Origin: WQXF01 sp031553615
GTDB lineage: Bacteria; Bacillota; Clostridia; Christensenellales; Aristaeellaceae
Assembly: GCA_031553615.1 (NCBI GenBank)
Contig: JAVBLJ010000028.1
Location: 24,362 to 88,361, forward strand
Direction of reading: 5' to 3'
Length of the DNA: 64,000 nucleotides
Made by a program: the position numbers and the translations under genes. Under the pieces are notes generated by a model, which made no database searches, was not told where the DNA came from, and was given only the letters and a program-made list of their open reading frames with translations. Within the stretch, counting starts at the first letter, position 1. Every line of letters starts with the position of its first letter. Below are positions 17,551 to 27,500 of this stretch, piece by piece.

Positions 17551-18693
17551 TTACGCTTTGCCCAGCAAGCTCTCCGCACAAGCCCGGGCCTGCGCATCGG
17601 CAGCCCGCACCGCCTCCAGTGAATCTGCCGGCACGATCGGCACGCGCTGCAGCGTCTCTTCCGCCAGCGCGGCAATACGCCCAAACCGGATGCACCTGCG
17701 CAAAAAGGCTTGCACGGCGATCTCGTTCGCTCCGTTGAGCACCGCCGCCGCCGTCCCCCCCGCCGCCAGCACCTCGTATGCTAGCCGCAAGGGCACGAAC
17801 TTGCCCGGGTCCGGCTTTTCGAAGGTAAGCTGGGCCATGCGCGCAAAATCCAGCCGATCACCACCGGTGGGCAAACGCTGCGGGTAGGCCATCGCGTACA
17901 GTATGGGCAGGCGCATGTCGGGCGTGCCCAGCTGCGCCATCACCGCACCGTCGGCAAACTCCACCATGGAGTGCACCACGCTTTGCGGATGCACCAGCAC
18001 CTCGATGCGCTCGGGCGGCACATCAAATAGCCAGCGCGCCTCGATGATCTCCAGCGCCTTGTTCATCATGGATGCGGAATCGATGGTGATCTTTTGCCCC
18101 ATCGCCCAGTTCGGATGGGCGAGCGCCTGCTCCACGGTGGCTTCGGCCATGGCCTGCGCATCCCAAGTGCGAAAGGGGCCGCCCGATGCGGTCAGGTACA
18201 GGCGAGTGGGCGCATTGCCGCCCACGCCCTGCAGGCACTGGAAGATGGCGCTGTGTTCGCTGTCCACCGGGAGCAGCGGCAGGCTGCGGCGCTTGGCGGC
18301 CTCGGTCACCAGCGCGCCCGCCGCCACCAGCGGCTCCTTGTTTGCCAACAGCACGCTGCGGCCCGCCTCCAGCGCGGCCATTACGCCGGTCAATCCGGCG
18401 AACCCCACCACCGAAACCAGCACCGCATCGGCCTCGGCCTCGGCGGCAACGGAGCGCAGGCAATCCTCGCCAAAGCGCCAATCGCAGCCGCGCAAATCCT
18501 CCGGTATGGCATCGGGCTCCACCACCAATCCGGCCATGCGCGGCCGAAAGCGGCGAACCTGCTCAAAGAGCGCATCCGCGCTGCTGTGCGCCATCAGCGC
18601 GGTGGCCGCAAAGCGATCCGGATAGCGGGCGATCACGTCCAGCGCCTGCGTGCCAATGGAACCGGTTGAGCCCAAAATGGCGATATTTCGCAT
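17551..18693 (-). CDS. dxr: 1-deoxy-D-xylulose-5-phosphate reductoisomerase
   Basis: Commits DXP to the MEP pathway by isomerisation and NADPH-dependent reduction. It has the N-terminal dinucleotide motif GSTGSIG, an ANKE block, the metal and substrate site PVDSEHSAIFQ, the ASGGPFR flap, and MNKALEIIEA with the Asn-Lys and Glu ligands. Length (380 aa) is normal. The residue after ANKE is proline where Ser or Thr is usual. A normal SD (AAAGGA) precedes the ATG, and directly upstream of it is a 17-bp tandem repeat array. It lies between cdsA and rseP. Confidence 0.97.
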   Translation of the reverse strand: MRNIAILGSTGSIGTQALDVIARYPDRFAATALMAHSSADALFEQVRRFRPRMAGLVVEPDAIPEDLRGCDWRFGEDCLRSVAAEAEADAVLVSVVGFAGLTGVMAALEAGRSVLLANKEPLVAAGALVTEAAKRRSLPLLPVDSEHSAIFQCLQGVGGNAPTRLYLTASGGPFRTWDAQAMAEATVEQALAHPNWAMGQKITIDSASMMNKALEIIEARWLFDVPPERIEVLVHPQSVVHSMVEFADGAVMAQLGTPDMRLPILYAMAYPQRLPTGGDRLDFARMAQLTFEKPDPGKFVPLRLAYEVLAAGGTAAAVLNGANEIAVQAFLRRCIRFGRIAALAEETLQRVPIVPADSLEAVRAADAQARACAESLLGKA

Positions 18694-18707
18694 ACAGTTC
18701 CTTTCGC

Positions 18708-18792
18708 AATGCGCCTTATTACGAAATGCGCTCTATTTCATAATGCGCTCCATTTCAAAATGCGCTCTATTTCATAATGCGCTTTATAGCAA
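18708..18792 (-). repeat. 17-bp tandem repeat array upstream of dxr
   Basis: Five head-to-tail units of 17 bp (AATGCGCTCTATTTCAT type) occupy the whole cdsA-dxr spacer. Units begin at 18708, 18725, 18742, 18759 and 18776, with one to seven differences between copies; the last overlaps the cdsA stop codon. In the direction of transcription the array ends just before the dxr ribosome-binding site. Confidence 0.85.
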
Positions 18793-19599
18793 AGGCTGGC
18801 CCCAAAGCAGCGCGTACGAGCAGACCACCATCAGCGTGAAGATGATGCTGTCGATGCGATCCATCACGCCGCCGTGACCGGGGAATATGCTGCCGAAATC
18901 CTTGATGCCGCAGTGGCGCTTGACCAGCGATGCGGTCAAATCCCCGACCTGCGCGGCTATACCACCCAGCAGACTGATGCCCAGCACCGCCGGCAGGTGA
19001 GGCATGCCCTTATACCCCAGGTGTACCAGGATGGTGGTGTACACCACCGCACTCAGCACGCCGCCCACCAGCCCTGCGATCGCTCCCTCCACCGTTTTCT
19101 TGGGGCTCACGTTGGGGCAAAGCTTGTGCTTGCCAAACAGTACGCCGATGAAGTACGCGAATGTGTCGGAAGCCATCGCGATCACCAGCACCAGCAGCAC
19201 CAATTGGCTTCCGCTGGGCTGGTACATGTCGTTAAACAGCACAAACAGCAAGGACATCGGCAGAAAAATGGTGATGATAGGATAAACGGATACACCCGCA
19301 TCCACCCAGTCCGGCTCCTTGCGGCAGCAGACCATGAGCATCACCAGCAGCGTGCTGGTTACCAGCAGCGGCAGTATGACGATGCTGCCGATCCAGTAAT
19401 ACCCCGGCAGTATGAGAAAGGCGGCCAGCAGGGCGGGCCAACGCACCGGCTTATGCACCTTCTGAAAGGCCTCGAATTCCTCCCAAAGCCCAATCAGCAT
19501 CAGCACCGCCACCAGCAGGTTGGCAAACCAGCCCCGGAAATACAGGGCAATCGCCACCACGATGAGTGCAACCAGCGCGGTTATGGTTCGTTTGAGCAC
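18784..19599 (-). CDS. cdsA: phosphatidate cytidylyltransferase
   Basis: Makes CDP-diacylglycerol, the precursor of anionic phospholipids, at the membrane. The protein (271 aa) has about eight hydrophobic segments and ends with the family signature: VKRHCGIKDFGSIFPGHGG and then DRID. The start is GTG at 19599 with GGAGG six bases upstream. It sits 35 nt after uppS. The uppS-cdsA-dxr-rseP order is a typical Firmicutes envelope-lipid cluster. Confidence 0.96.
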   Translation of the reverse strand: MLKRTITALVALIVVAIALYFRGWFANLLVAVLMLIGLWEEFEAFQKVHKPVRWPALLAAFLILPGYYWIGSIVILPLLVTSTLLVMLMVCCRKEPDWVDAGVSVYPIITIFLPMSLLFVLFNDMYQPSGSQLVLLVLVIAMASDTFAYFIGVLFGKHKLCPNVSPKKTVEGAIAGLVGGVLSAVVYTTILVHLGYKGMPHLPAVLGISLLGGIAAQVGDLTASLVKRHCGIKDFGSIFPGHGGVMDRIDSIIFTLMVVCSYALLWGQPLL

Positions 19600-19634
19600 G
19601 CAAATCCTCCAACCTTTCGGTCCAGCTCCATATG

Positions 19635-20402
19635 CTATGCCTTATCCAGGCCGCCAAACCTGCGCTTCCTGCCCTGGAAAACGGCCAGCGCGCGGTGATA
19701 CTCGCCCACGTTGAAATCGGGCCACAGTGTATCGACAAACACCAGCTCCGCGTACGCGCATTGGTAGAGCAGGAAGTTGCTCAAGCGCAGCTCGCCGCTG
19801 GTGCGAATCAGCAAATCCACTTCGGGCAACCCGGCGGTATACAGTTGGCCGGATATGCGCTCCTCATCGATCTCCTCGGGCTTTAGCGTGCCCTGCGCGG
19901 CCTGCGCGGCCAGGGCGCGAACCGCGTGCACCATCTCGGCACGTGCGCCGTAGTTGATGGCCAGATTGAGCTTCAGCCCGGCGTTCGATCGCGTGCGCTC
20001 CATGGCGGCCAGCAGCAACCCGCGCTGGGGCTCGGGCATGCCCTCCACATCGCCCAGTATGCGGATGCATACACGATTTTGGTGTAATTCATCGATCTCG
20101 CGGCCAAAAAACTCAACCAGCAGACCCATCAGCGCGCCCACCTCGTCGGAAGGCCGCGACCAATTCTCGGTGGAAAATGCGTAAAAGCTCAGCGCTTCAA
20201 TGCCCAAATCGCTGCTCTCGCGAATGATGGCGCGCATGGCCTCCACGCCCGCCCGGTGCCCGAAGGCGCGCGGTTGCATGCGCCCCTTGGCCCAGCGGCC
20301 GTTGCCGTCCATGATGATCGCCACGTGCCGGGGCAAGCGCGCACGGTCGAGCGTCCCCTCGGGCAATTTCCCCTCCTTGGGCTTTTTCCGAAACCAGCTC
20401 AA
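19635..20402 (-). CDS. uppS: isoprenyl transferase (undecaprenyl diphosphate synthase)
   Basis: Elongates farnesyl diphosphate with IPP to undecaprenyl diphosphate, the carrier lipid for peptidoglycan and other wall polymers. HVAIIMDGNGRWA places the catalytic aspartate at about residue 32. FSTENWSRP and the C-terminal DLLIRTSGE, with SNFLLYQ after it, are further family blocks. The start is TTG at 20402 with GGAGG eight bases upstream. Length is normal at 255 aa. A 15-bp tandem repeat array lies directly upstream of the ribosome-binding site. Confidence 0.96.
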   Translation of the reverse strand: MSWFRKKPKEGKLPEGTLDRARLPRHVAIIMDGNGRWAKGRMQPRAFGHRAGVEAMRAIIRESSDLGIEALSFYAFSTENWSRPSDEVGALMGLLVEFFGREIDELHQNRVCIRILGDVEGMPEPQRGLLLAAMERTRSNAGLKLNLAINYGARAEMVHAVRALAAQAAQGTLKPEEIDEERISGQLYTAGLPEVDLLIRTSGELRLSNFLLYQCAYAELVFVDTLWPDFNVGEYHRALAVFQGRKRRFGGLDKA

Positions 20403-20420
20403 CGGCTCACCCTCCGAATC

Positions 20421-20524
20421 ATTCGCTCACGGTTCATTCGCTCACGGTCATTCGTTCACGGTTCATTCGCTCACGGTTCATTCGTTCACGGTTCATTCGC
20501 TCACGAATACTTCGCTCCCGGATC
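20421..20524 (-). repeat. 15-bp tandem repeat array upstream of uppS
   Basis: About seven head-to-tail units of ATTCGCTCACGGTTC (plus-strand reading). Six lie between 20421 and 20509, one of them a base short, and a degenerate one ends at 20524. On the minus strand each unit contains ATGAACCGTGAGCGA, so one frame reads Met-Asn-Arg-Glu-Arg over and over. The array stops 18 nt before the uppS TTG start. Confidence 0.85.
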
Positions 20525-20608
20525 AAAACGCAGTGCGCGCCTCTACATACTGTATCGCAGCGCCAGGCTGCCACAGCATGTAGAGGCGGCGCGTATGCGG
20601 AACCGGGA

Positions 20609-20842
20609 TCACTCCACGGTCCGCTCAAAACAGCAGACATCCAACGACACCGTCTCGGCGCTCCGTACGCGCACCACGCGCCAGAGCCCGCCCCCAGCCT
20701 CGATATGCTCCGCCCGCCTAGGTGCGATCGAACGGACGACCTCCACCGGCGCAATCCCACGATCCGCCAGCGCGGCCAGGGCGCGTTCCAGCGGCAGCCC
20801 CAGCAAAGAGTCTATGCAAAAAGCGCCTCGCTCATCGCACAT
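20609..20842 (-). CDS. small protein of unknown function between frr and uppS, PASTA-like
   Basis: A 77-residue protein whose start overlaps the frr stop by 11 nt, which argues that it is translated. The first half, LLGLPLERALAALADRGI, follows the pattern of a PASTA-domain first helix (G-x-x-L-x-x-A-x-x-x-L-x-x-x-G). The second half is a run of predicted beta strands. There is no signal peptide or membrane helix. Its place in a recycling-factor and carrier-lipid operon hints at a link to translation or envelope growth, but nothing in the sequence fixes a function. I do not recognise the family. Confidence 0.6.
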   Translation of the reverse strand: MCDERGAFCIDSLLGLPLERALAALADRGIAPVEVVRSIAPRRAEHIEAGGGLWRVVRVRSAETVSLDVCCFERTVE

Positions 20843-21392
20843 CCATGATCTCTTTTTCTTTGTCGGCGCAGATGCGTTCCAACTCCTTGATGGCGTTGTC
20901 GGTCAGCTTCTGCATCTCGTCCTCGGCCTTCTTTTCCTCGTCCTCGGGCAGCGCGCTATCCTTCTTGAGCTTCTTAAACTGCTCGATGGCGTCGCGGCGG
21001 ATGGAGCGGATGGCGACCTTGGCCTCCTCGGTGTTCTTGTGCACCAGCTTGGTCAACTCGCGGCGGCGCTCCTCGTTCAGCTCGGGCAGCACCAAGCGGA
21101 TCACCTTGCCATCGTTGGAGGGGTTGAGGCCCAAATCCGATTTCAGTATGGCTTTTTCTACCGCCTGAATGCCCTTCGCATCCCACAGCGCGATTACGAG
21201 CATGCGCGGCTCCGGCGCAGAAATATTGCCCATTTGCCCAATCGGCGTGGGGGTGCCGTAGTAATCGACCATGATGCGATCCAAAAGCTGCGGGTTGGCG
21301 CGACCGGCGCGGATCGCCATCAGCTCATTGCGCAGCACCTCCGCAGTCTTTCCCATTTTGTCCTTGGCGGCCTCGATGACCGGCTTCGTCAT
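20832..21392 (-). CDS. frr: ribosome recycling factor
   Basis: Works with EF-G to split post-termination ribosomes. The protein (186 aa) is the usual length and shows RAGRANPQLLDRIMVDYYG, the hinge-region LNEERRRELTKLVHK, and a helical C-terminus ending in EKEIMDVR. A TTG at 21398 is possible, but the ATG at 21392 has GGAGG eight bases upstream. It is the first gene of the block and has its own promoter at 21482-21510. In most Firmicutes frr follows pyrH; here the preceding gene is the giant surface protein. Confidence 0.97.
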   Translation of the reverse strand: MTKPVIEAAKDKMGKTAEVLRNELMAIRAGRANPQLLDRIMVDYYGTPTPIGQMGNISAPEPRMLVIALWDAKGIQAVEKAILKSDLGLNPSNDGKVIRLVLPELNEERRRELTKLVHKNTEEAKVAIRSIRRDAIEQFKKLKKDSALPEDEEKKAEDEMQKLTDNAIKELERICADKEKEIMDVR

Positions 21393-21481
21393 ATCCAAAA
21401 CCTCCCGTCGTACATGCCCGAATAACCCGCACCTTGCGCTCGGATTCAGGCGTTCTTTGATTCTAGTGTTCTTCCGTGTCT

Positions 21482-21510
21482 ATTGTAATCGGTTTATCGG
21501 ACATTGGCAA
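21482..21510 (-). promoter_or_regulatory. sigma-A-type promoter of the frr-uppS-dxr-polC block
   Basis: On the minus strand, TTGCCA (21505-21510) is followed by 17 nt and TACAAT (21482-21487). Both boxes match the consensus at five of six positions. It lies just after the stop of the giant gene at 21515 and about 90 nt before frr. Confidence 0.8.
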
Positions 21511-21514
21511 GAGG

Positions 21515-24500
21515 TTACTGCCCGGCCGATGGATCAGCAGCGGCAGCGGTCGGCGCGGCGGCCCCCGCGCGGTGCGCGCCGATGTCGATATCGCGCTTGG
21601 CCTGGCCAGAGCGGATCACGAAATCTTTGCTCGTGCCCACAGGGCCCGCGCCTTCGGGGATGTCGCTGTCGATCTCGGGCAGATCGGGGGCGTTGACCGT
21701 GAATCCGTACCCTTCCGGCAGCTCCACACGGATGCGGTACAGGCCGGGCCGCAGGTTATCTAGGCGGTAGAATCCATACTCGTCGCTCAGTGCGGAGGCC
21801 GCCTCGGTCTCGGAGCCATCAGCTTGCAAGGCCAACAGCACCACCTTCACGCCGGAAAGCGGCGGCTCGCCGTAATCCTGCCATCCATTTCCGTTTTCGT
21901 CGATCCAAACGGTGTCGCCCAGCATGCCGGGGCGGATGCCCCCCACGTGCAGATCGGTTACCGCATCGCCCATGCTCAGCTGCACCGGGTGCGATTCGCC
22001 GGTGGTGCCGGTGGTCGCCGCCACCGAGGAGCGCTGCACTTGGGTATCGCTCAGTTGATCGGTAAACAAGAAGCCTTCGGGCAGGGTGAAGCGCACCGCG
22101 TAGGTACCGGGGCGCAGTTCGCCAAATCGGTACGCGCCCTGATCGTTCACCGCCACCGAGCTCAGCGTAACCCATTCACTGCCTTCCTGGCGCAGCAGGG
22201 TCGCGAGCGTTCCGGGCAGCGCAACCTCGGCGGAATCGTAGCGCCCATCGACGTTGGCATCCTCCCAGGCGGTGCCGCCGATGGAAGCACCCGCCAGCGC
22301 GGCGACCGCGTCCATCTCGTTCTCCTCGCCCATCAGCAGGTCAAAGGCCTCCGAAACGCCCTGGCGATTGTCGGCCAGCGTCAGCACCGCATCGGCTTGG
22401 GGCGCGAACAGGTGCCCCTCGGGTGCGGTCACGCGAACCTGATAGGTGCCGGGCCGCAGGTTGACAAAGCGATATGCTCCGTCCACACCGGTGCGCACGC
22501 TGCGCAGCACCTGATCGGAACCCACCGCCAGGCACTCCGCCAACGCTCCCGCGAGCCCTTGCTCGTCATCGTCTAGGGTGCCGCTCTCGTCCGGATCGAG
22601 CCATACTTGGCCTTCGACCACCGCGCCCTCGAGCACACCCGCGTTCTGCGCAGTCAATGCCGCGCCCATGACCAGCGAGAACACCGCACTCTCGCCGCTC
22701 GATTCATCCACTCCGGCGACCAAGCCGGCCTGCACGCCTTCGCCCTTCGGCACGCGCGCGAACAGGTAGCCCTCCGGCAAATCGAAGCGCAGCTTGTACG
22801 CGCCGGGGCGCAACGTATCGAAGCGATACTCGCCTTGTTCTCCGGTCTCGGCAGTCGCCACCGGGTTCGTGCCGTCCAGCAGGGTAACCGTAACGCCGCC
22901 CACCGGCTGCTCGCCCTCGCCGTACAGCCCATCGTCGTCCCCGTCCAGCCAGACCGTTCCCTCGATCGAGCCCGCCGGGATGCCGCCAATGTGGAACTGC
23001 TCCTTGCGCTCGCCCGCCTGCAGATCAAACCGCTCGCTCAGGGTCTGCGCCGCGTCTACGCCGAAGATATCGCCGCCGCGGCTCGCGCTCTTGCGCTGCG
23101 GCGCAGTGGCAAACAGGGTGCCCTCGGGCAGCGTGATCCGAAGCTGGTACGCGCTGGGCATCACGTCGGTCAAGCTCCAGCGGCCCTGCTCATCGGAAAC
23201 CACTTCCGCCACCGGATTCGCCGGGTCTTCCGGGTTAAGCAGCTCCACCTTCGTGCCCACCAGCGCAGGCTCGTTGGCATCCAGCATGCCGTCGTTGTTT
23301 TGGTCGATCCAGGATAGGCCGCTGAGCTCGGCGGGAATCAGTGCGCCTGCGTCCATTCCCTCCCGCTTTTCACCCATCTCCAGGGCCAACGGCATGGAAG
23401 CCTCGCGACCCGTGCTCTCGGGCAGGCTCTGCGCCGATGTGCGGGTAAACAGGTAGCCCTCGGGCAACGTGAAGCGCAGCTCATACTCGCCGGGCGGGAG
23501 CGCATCAAACTGATAGGAGCCATCCCGGGCGGTCAGGGTGGCGAAGGCGGGCTCGGTGCCGCCGGTCTTCCACAGCGCAACCGCGACCTTGGGCAGCGGC
23601 TTTTCCTCCGCGCCGCGCAGGCCGTCGTAATCGGCATCGATCCAAACGGAACCAGCAAGCGAACCCAGCCGCAGCGCAGCCAGGGTCACGCCCTCGATCT
23701 TTGAACCCATCGCCAGCATGAAGGAAGCGCTGTGCAGCGGCTCGTTCCGCTTCGCGGTGCCGAAGCGAACCGGGCTGGCGGTGGCATGCATCACCACGTA
23801 GCTTTCGGGCAATGCGCAATCGAGCTGGTAGGTGCCCGGGCGCAGCCCCGTGAATACGAACGCGCCCTCCTCGTCCACCTGGCGCTCGAACAGCAGCGAC
23901 CGTTGTGAACGGGAATCCACGCTGTACAGCGCGACCTCCGCGCCGGGAACGGCGGTCTCCTCCTCGTTCCGCTCGCCGTTGTTGTTGGAATCCTCCCAGA
24001 TCATGCCGGATACCTCGGCGGTCTGGACCAGGCCCATGTTCTGCTTCTCCAGCACCTGAGCCATCGCCAGCTGAATTTCCTTGGAGGGGCTGGCGTAATC
24101 GGCAAACACGTGACCCTGCGGCGGCACGAAGGTGAGCCGGTAGGAGCCCGGGGGCATCTCGTCGAAGCGATATTCGCCGCGCTCATCGGTCAGCACCCGC
24201 ATGGGCTCCAGCATGCCGCTCAAATCGTCGAGCATCACCTCGGCCCCCACGAAAGGCGCTTCGCCCGCATCCCACAAACCGTTATCGTCTGCATCGAGCC
24301 AAGCAGCGCCGCGCAAAGCGGCGGGCAACACCAAGCCGACATCGAACGTCTCTTCCTGACCGGCGTTCAGCCGGATGTGCGGGCCGTGCCCCGTGGCGCC
24401 GCGCTGCATCGGCTGCGCTTTACCCTGCGCATCCACGCCGCGCGTGAGCCGCCAATTCCCCTCAATCTGGTACCACAGATCGTAATCGCCCGGCTCCACG

Positions 24501-27500
24501 CGCTCAAATTGCGCCACGCCGTCGGGCCCGGTGGTCTGCCATTCCAGCTGCGACGCATCTTCCTCGGGCATGCCGGTGGGCGCAAGCGCCACCTTGACCC
24601 CGGATACGCCCGCATTGCTCTCGCTGCGCGTGCCCAAGTATTCGCGATCCTCCCAGGCGACGATCGTCAGCTTTGCGGGACGCAGCGCCTGAATGCGCAG
24701 GGCATCCAACGTCTCTCCCATGGCAAGCGCGAAGGGCGCGGTGAGGCCATTTTCCACGTCGCGCACCGCCAGCTGCCCCTCTTGGGTGGCCGAATCGCGC
24801 GGGAACACGTACGCCGAGGGCAGCGCTACGCGCAGGCTGTAGGTGCCGGGCGTAAGCCGCTCGAAGCCAAACCAGCCCTGGGCATCGGTGGTGGTCGAGC
24901 GCAAAGGCTGCTCGGAGCCCTCCAGCATCAGCTCAACTCGCGCCGATGCGATGCCTTGCGATCCGCCGTCCGCCAGCAATAGGCCCGCGATCCGCGAGGC
25001 CTGCACCACCGGCTGCCCCGGCAGCTCCATGCGCTCTCCCAGCGCTAACTCAAACGGACGCTCCAGCGCCTGCGTTGTTTCGGTAAACAGTAGGTTTTCG
25101 GGCAGCTCGGTGCGCAACATGTAGGAACCCGGAAGCAGCCCGGTCAATGCAAACGAGCCATCCTCTCCGGTCTGCACCGAAGCGACCTCCGCCCCAGCCT
25201 GCCAGAGCGTGAACGCAATGCCCGCGGCACCGTTCTCGCCCTCGTCGCGCGCCGCATCGAGGTTGGCGTCCAACCAGAGCGAGCTGCGCACCTCCGCGCC
25301 GCGGACGATGCCCGCCTGCGCCCAGTGCCAGCTATTGCCTTCGTTTAGCTCGAACGTTGGGCTGGTATCGGCGGTTTTGCCAGATTCTCCCTCGGAATCG
25401 CGGGTCTGAGCGATTAAATCGCCCTCGGGCGCAACGAAGCGCAACCGGTAGGTATCAAACGGGATATCTTCAAAATTGTACATGCCCCGCTCGTCGAGCA
25501 CAGCCTCGCCCATCGGGGTGGCCTCGCCCTGCGCGCCAATGCGCTCCAGCAACACGCGCACGCCGTTGGTGCCCTCGCCGGGATCGCCGCCCTCCTCGCC
25601 GGAAAGCCCGCGCATGCGCCATACTTTGCCCGACACCCCGCCCATGCTCCGCACCTCGCCGATCGGGCGCAGCTTCCGGGCCTCGATAGCCTGCGGCACT
25701 GTCTCCTCCGGCTGCGAGTAGATGAGCGTGGCGCGGAGCTCGCCCGCCTCGTTGCGGTATCGCACCTCATATTGCCAAGCCTGGAGCAGGCTTACATTCT
25801 GTTCGGAAGCCACGGTGAGCTGAATATCCTCGGCGTGGAAGCCTGCGTTCAGCTGTGGGCTGCCGTCGCGCCCATCCATGTACCGCACCTGCACAGCGAG
25901 GATGCGGGAAGGCACGTCGTTCAAATCCACGGTGCGCGGGCCCTGCTCCAGCCCATCGACCTCGCGCGAATCGGCCCAGTTCCAGCCACCCTGCTGGTAG
26001 TACACCACCCGTGCCGACAGCGGCGTGCCCAGCGCATCGTGCGCTTCGCCCACCGTCACGGATACGATATCGGCCTGGGAATTCGAGGAAGCGAGCTGCA
26101 ACCCCTGCACCGCGCTGTAGAGCGGCAGCGAGGAATCGTCGCCCAAGGCCTCCCCCTGCTGCGGGGCGCGCATGCTGCACAGCTCCACCTGGGCCATGGG
26201 GTTGCCCCGGTGTACGTACGCCGGAATGCTCACCACCTGCTCGATGGGCGCGATGTCGGCATCCAGCATATAGCCCTGGGGCGCGCGGCACATCACCAGC
26301 CGGTAATCGCCCACCGGCAGCGCCATTTCGTTTTGATAGAAGGCCTCCTGCAGCTCAAAGGACAGCGCAGGCTCGCGAGCCCACACCGGTGCGCCTTCCT
26401 TTTCGCCCGTTTTGGCGTAGAGCTCGAACGTGCCGCCGATCAGCGGCGAATCATCCTCGGCGGCGCGGTGCGCGAGTACAAAGAAGCCCTTGTCCGCCAA
26501 GGCGGCAATCTCGGCTACGGCATGCTGGCCCGGATAGACGCGCACCTCGTGGTATTCGGAATCTACCAGGTAGCCCGGGGATACCGCGCTCTCCACCTCG
26601 CGCAGGAAGTAGGGCGCGCCTTCCAGCGCGGCGGGAAGATCGATCTGCTCCACCGCGCCTTCGATGGCCAGCCCGTGAGCTGTGAGCACCGCCTGCGCAT
26701 CCTGCGAGGGATACGGGAGGTAGACGCCGTCCGCCAGCGTGTACACCGCGTACGCCCCGCGTAGGGGCACACGGAACTGCTGCATCTCCGAATTGAAGGT
26801 GTAGCCCTGCTTGTCGACGGTCAGGGTGCCGCGCCGCACGTTGAGCAGCGAGACCTCGGTTAGCGCGCCGCCTGCGATTTCGATCGACTGATCGGGAATG
26901 GGGTCAAAGCCCTCGGGCCAGCGGGTCTGGCGCAGGCGGTATTGGCCCTGCGGCAATTGCACGCGCAGCGCAGAGCCCTGGGCATCCAACACCAACGGAT
27001 CGGGCGCGGCCCCCGCGGCCGCCTCTTCGGGCGATAGCTCGAAAGCCGCTTCGGTCAACGCGCGCTCGGTGTTTTCCGCATCGCGCAGAGCGATGCGCAC
27101 GCCGCCCATTGTGGAGTGAGTCGTCCATTCCAGCGCAGCCTGCGCGCCGTCCGAAACCTCAACCGGCGCGGAGGGGCCCGCATCGGCATGCTCCGCCCCC
27201 GTCTGCGCCACCGCGCGGTACATGCCCGCAGGCAGCGCAGGCAGCGAGCCGCCCTCCATGCGCGCAATGCCCTGGGCGTCGACGGTCAACAGCAGCGGCG
27301 CTTCCTGCGAGGGGTAGTAGGCGTACGCCGCCAGATCCTCTCCATCGCCGCCCTCCTGCAGCGCCATGAGCGCAACACGCATGCCGGTGAGGGGCATCGT
27401 CTCCGGCTGTCCCTGCGAGTTGAGCGCCTGCGCGATGAACTTGGCCTCCAGCGTGCCCAGCGGCCTGTGCAGCATATCGACCACCAGCGGTACGCCCGCT

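Noticed and set aside
18708..18792. CRISPR or phage attachment repeat
   Set aside because: Units are directly adjacent with no spacers, and no integrase or cas gene is near.
21515..21700. LPxTG sortase signal at the end of the giant protein
   Set aside because: The last ~60 residues contain no LPxTG-like motif, no hydrophobic segment and no basic tail.
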